This document shows, one piece after another, positions 6,195-6,419 of a DNA stretch of 6,419 nucleotides. A model generated the notes under the pieces. It was not told the DNA's origin. It worked only from the letters and a program-made list of their open reading frames with translations, and did not search any database. Position 1 is the stretch's first letter, and the number at the start of each line of letters is the position of its first letter. Both the position numbers and the translations under genes were made by a program. The DNA is taken from positions 1-6,419 of the forward strand of contig CAIODK010000114.1 in NCBI GenBank assembly GCA_903856995.1, written 5' to 3'. Origin of the DNA: an uncultured Burkholderiales bacterium. GTDB taxonomy: Bacteria > Pseudomonadota > Gammaproteobacteria > Burkholderiales > Burkholderiaceae_C.

Positions 6195-6419
6195 TCAGTC
6201 CTCGTTGCGTTTCAAGCGCTCGCTTTTCCAGTACGCATCATCGCCACCATTCAAGCGGTTGAGAACGCGGGCCAAGACGAACATGAGGTCGCTCAATCGA
6301 TTAAGGTATTGGCGGGGTGCTTCGCCAATAGCCTCTTCGTTACCTAAGGCCACCACCGCACGTTCGGCGCGTCGGGCCACGGTGCGGCAGACATGGGCAT
6401 GCGCCGCACCGCGCGTACC
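6195..6419 (-). CDS. Cob(I)alamin adenosyltransferase, PduO type (C-terminal part)
   Basis: C-terminal 74 residues of an ATP:cob(I)alamin adenosyltransferase, which transfers the adenosyl group of ATP to reduced corrinoid to make coenzyme B12; family members are cytoplasmic trimers of about 180-190 residues. The frame is open to the window edge, and the apparent GTG start at 6380 is an internal valine. Visible residues begin GTRGAAHAHV and continue CRTVARRAER (11-20). The R-x3-R-R-x-E-R pattern (R12, R16, R17, E19, R20) matches the ATP-binding arginine/glutamate cluster of PduO and human MMAB (R186, R190, R191, E193, R194). It is followed by YLNRLSDLMFVLARVLNR (38-55) and the terminal WKSERLKRNED, a hallmark end for the family. 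It lies on the same strand as the ALDH, 75 bases upstream of it. Family assignment is strong despite truncation. Confidence 0.9.
   Translation of the reverse strand, partial: GTRGAAHAHVCRTVARRAERAVVALGNEEAIGEAPRQYLNRLSDLMFVLARVLNRLNGGDDAYWKSERLKRNED

Noticed and set aside
6378..6380. GTG as the start of a small 61-residue protein
   Set aside because: The 13 codons before it continue the cobalamin adenosyltransferase family sequence (including HVCRT), so the gene continues past the window edge.
1..6419. CRISPR array, insertion sequence, tRNA or rRNA, toxin-antitoxin pair or other unusual system
   Set aside because: Nearly every base is accounted for by recognisable metabolic or transport genes; no direct-repeat arrays, terminal inverted repeats, transposase motifs or RNA-gene signatures were seen.

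Overview
The window is gene-dense bacterial chromosome, GC-rich and about 98% coding. It suggests a betaproteobacterium, most plausibly of the Burkholderiales (Comamonadaceae type). That guess rests on the look of the Liv-type transporter genes, an in-frame LivH-LivM permease fusion, and the aldehyde dehydrogenase and PhoD sequences; no taxonomic marker gene is present.

Plus strand, 1-2533: the downstream part of a branched-chain amino acid (HAAT/Liv-type) ABC importer operon. In order it holds the 3' part of a permease gene (the last residues of a LivH domain running in frame into a full LivM domain), then livG and livF ATPase genes. Each junction is a 4-base ATGA overlap, so the three genes look translationally coupled. 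The substrate-binding protein and the rest of the LivH domain must lie outside the window, if they are adjacent.

Minus strand, 6419-2506: a compact head-to-tail run. Read in its own direction it holds the C-terminal end of a PduO-type cob(I)alamin adenosyltransferase (cut by the window edge), a 75-base spacer, a coniferyl-aldehyde-dehydrogenase-like ALDH, a Tat-exported PhoD-type alkaline phosphatase/phosphodiesterase joined to it by an ATGA overlap, and after 9 bases a small SAM-dependent methyltransferase. The last three are almost certainly co-transcribed; the adenosyltransferase may or may not share the transcript.

The two runs are convergent and their last genes overlap by 28 bases (2506-2533). 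Neither has room for a private terminator. A strong hairpin lies 2-5 bases past the livF stop, inside the methyltransferase coding sequence. No RNA gene, mobile element, CRISPR array or new defence-like system was found. The gene content is ordinary housekeeping and metabolism; the main interest is in the architecture: permease fusion, start-stop coupling of functionally unrelated genes, and convergent overlap.
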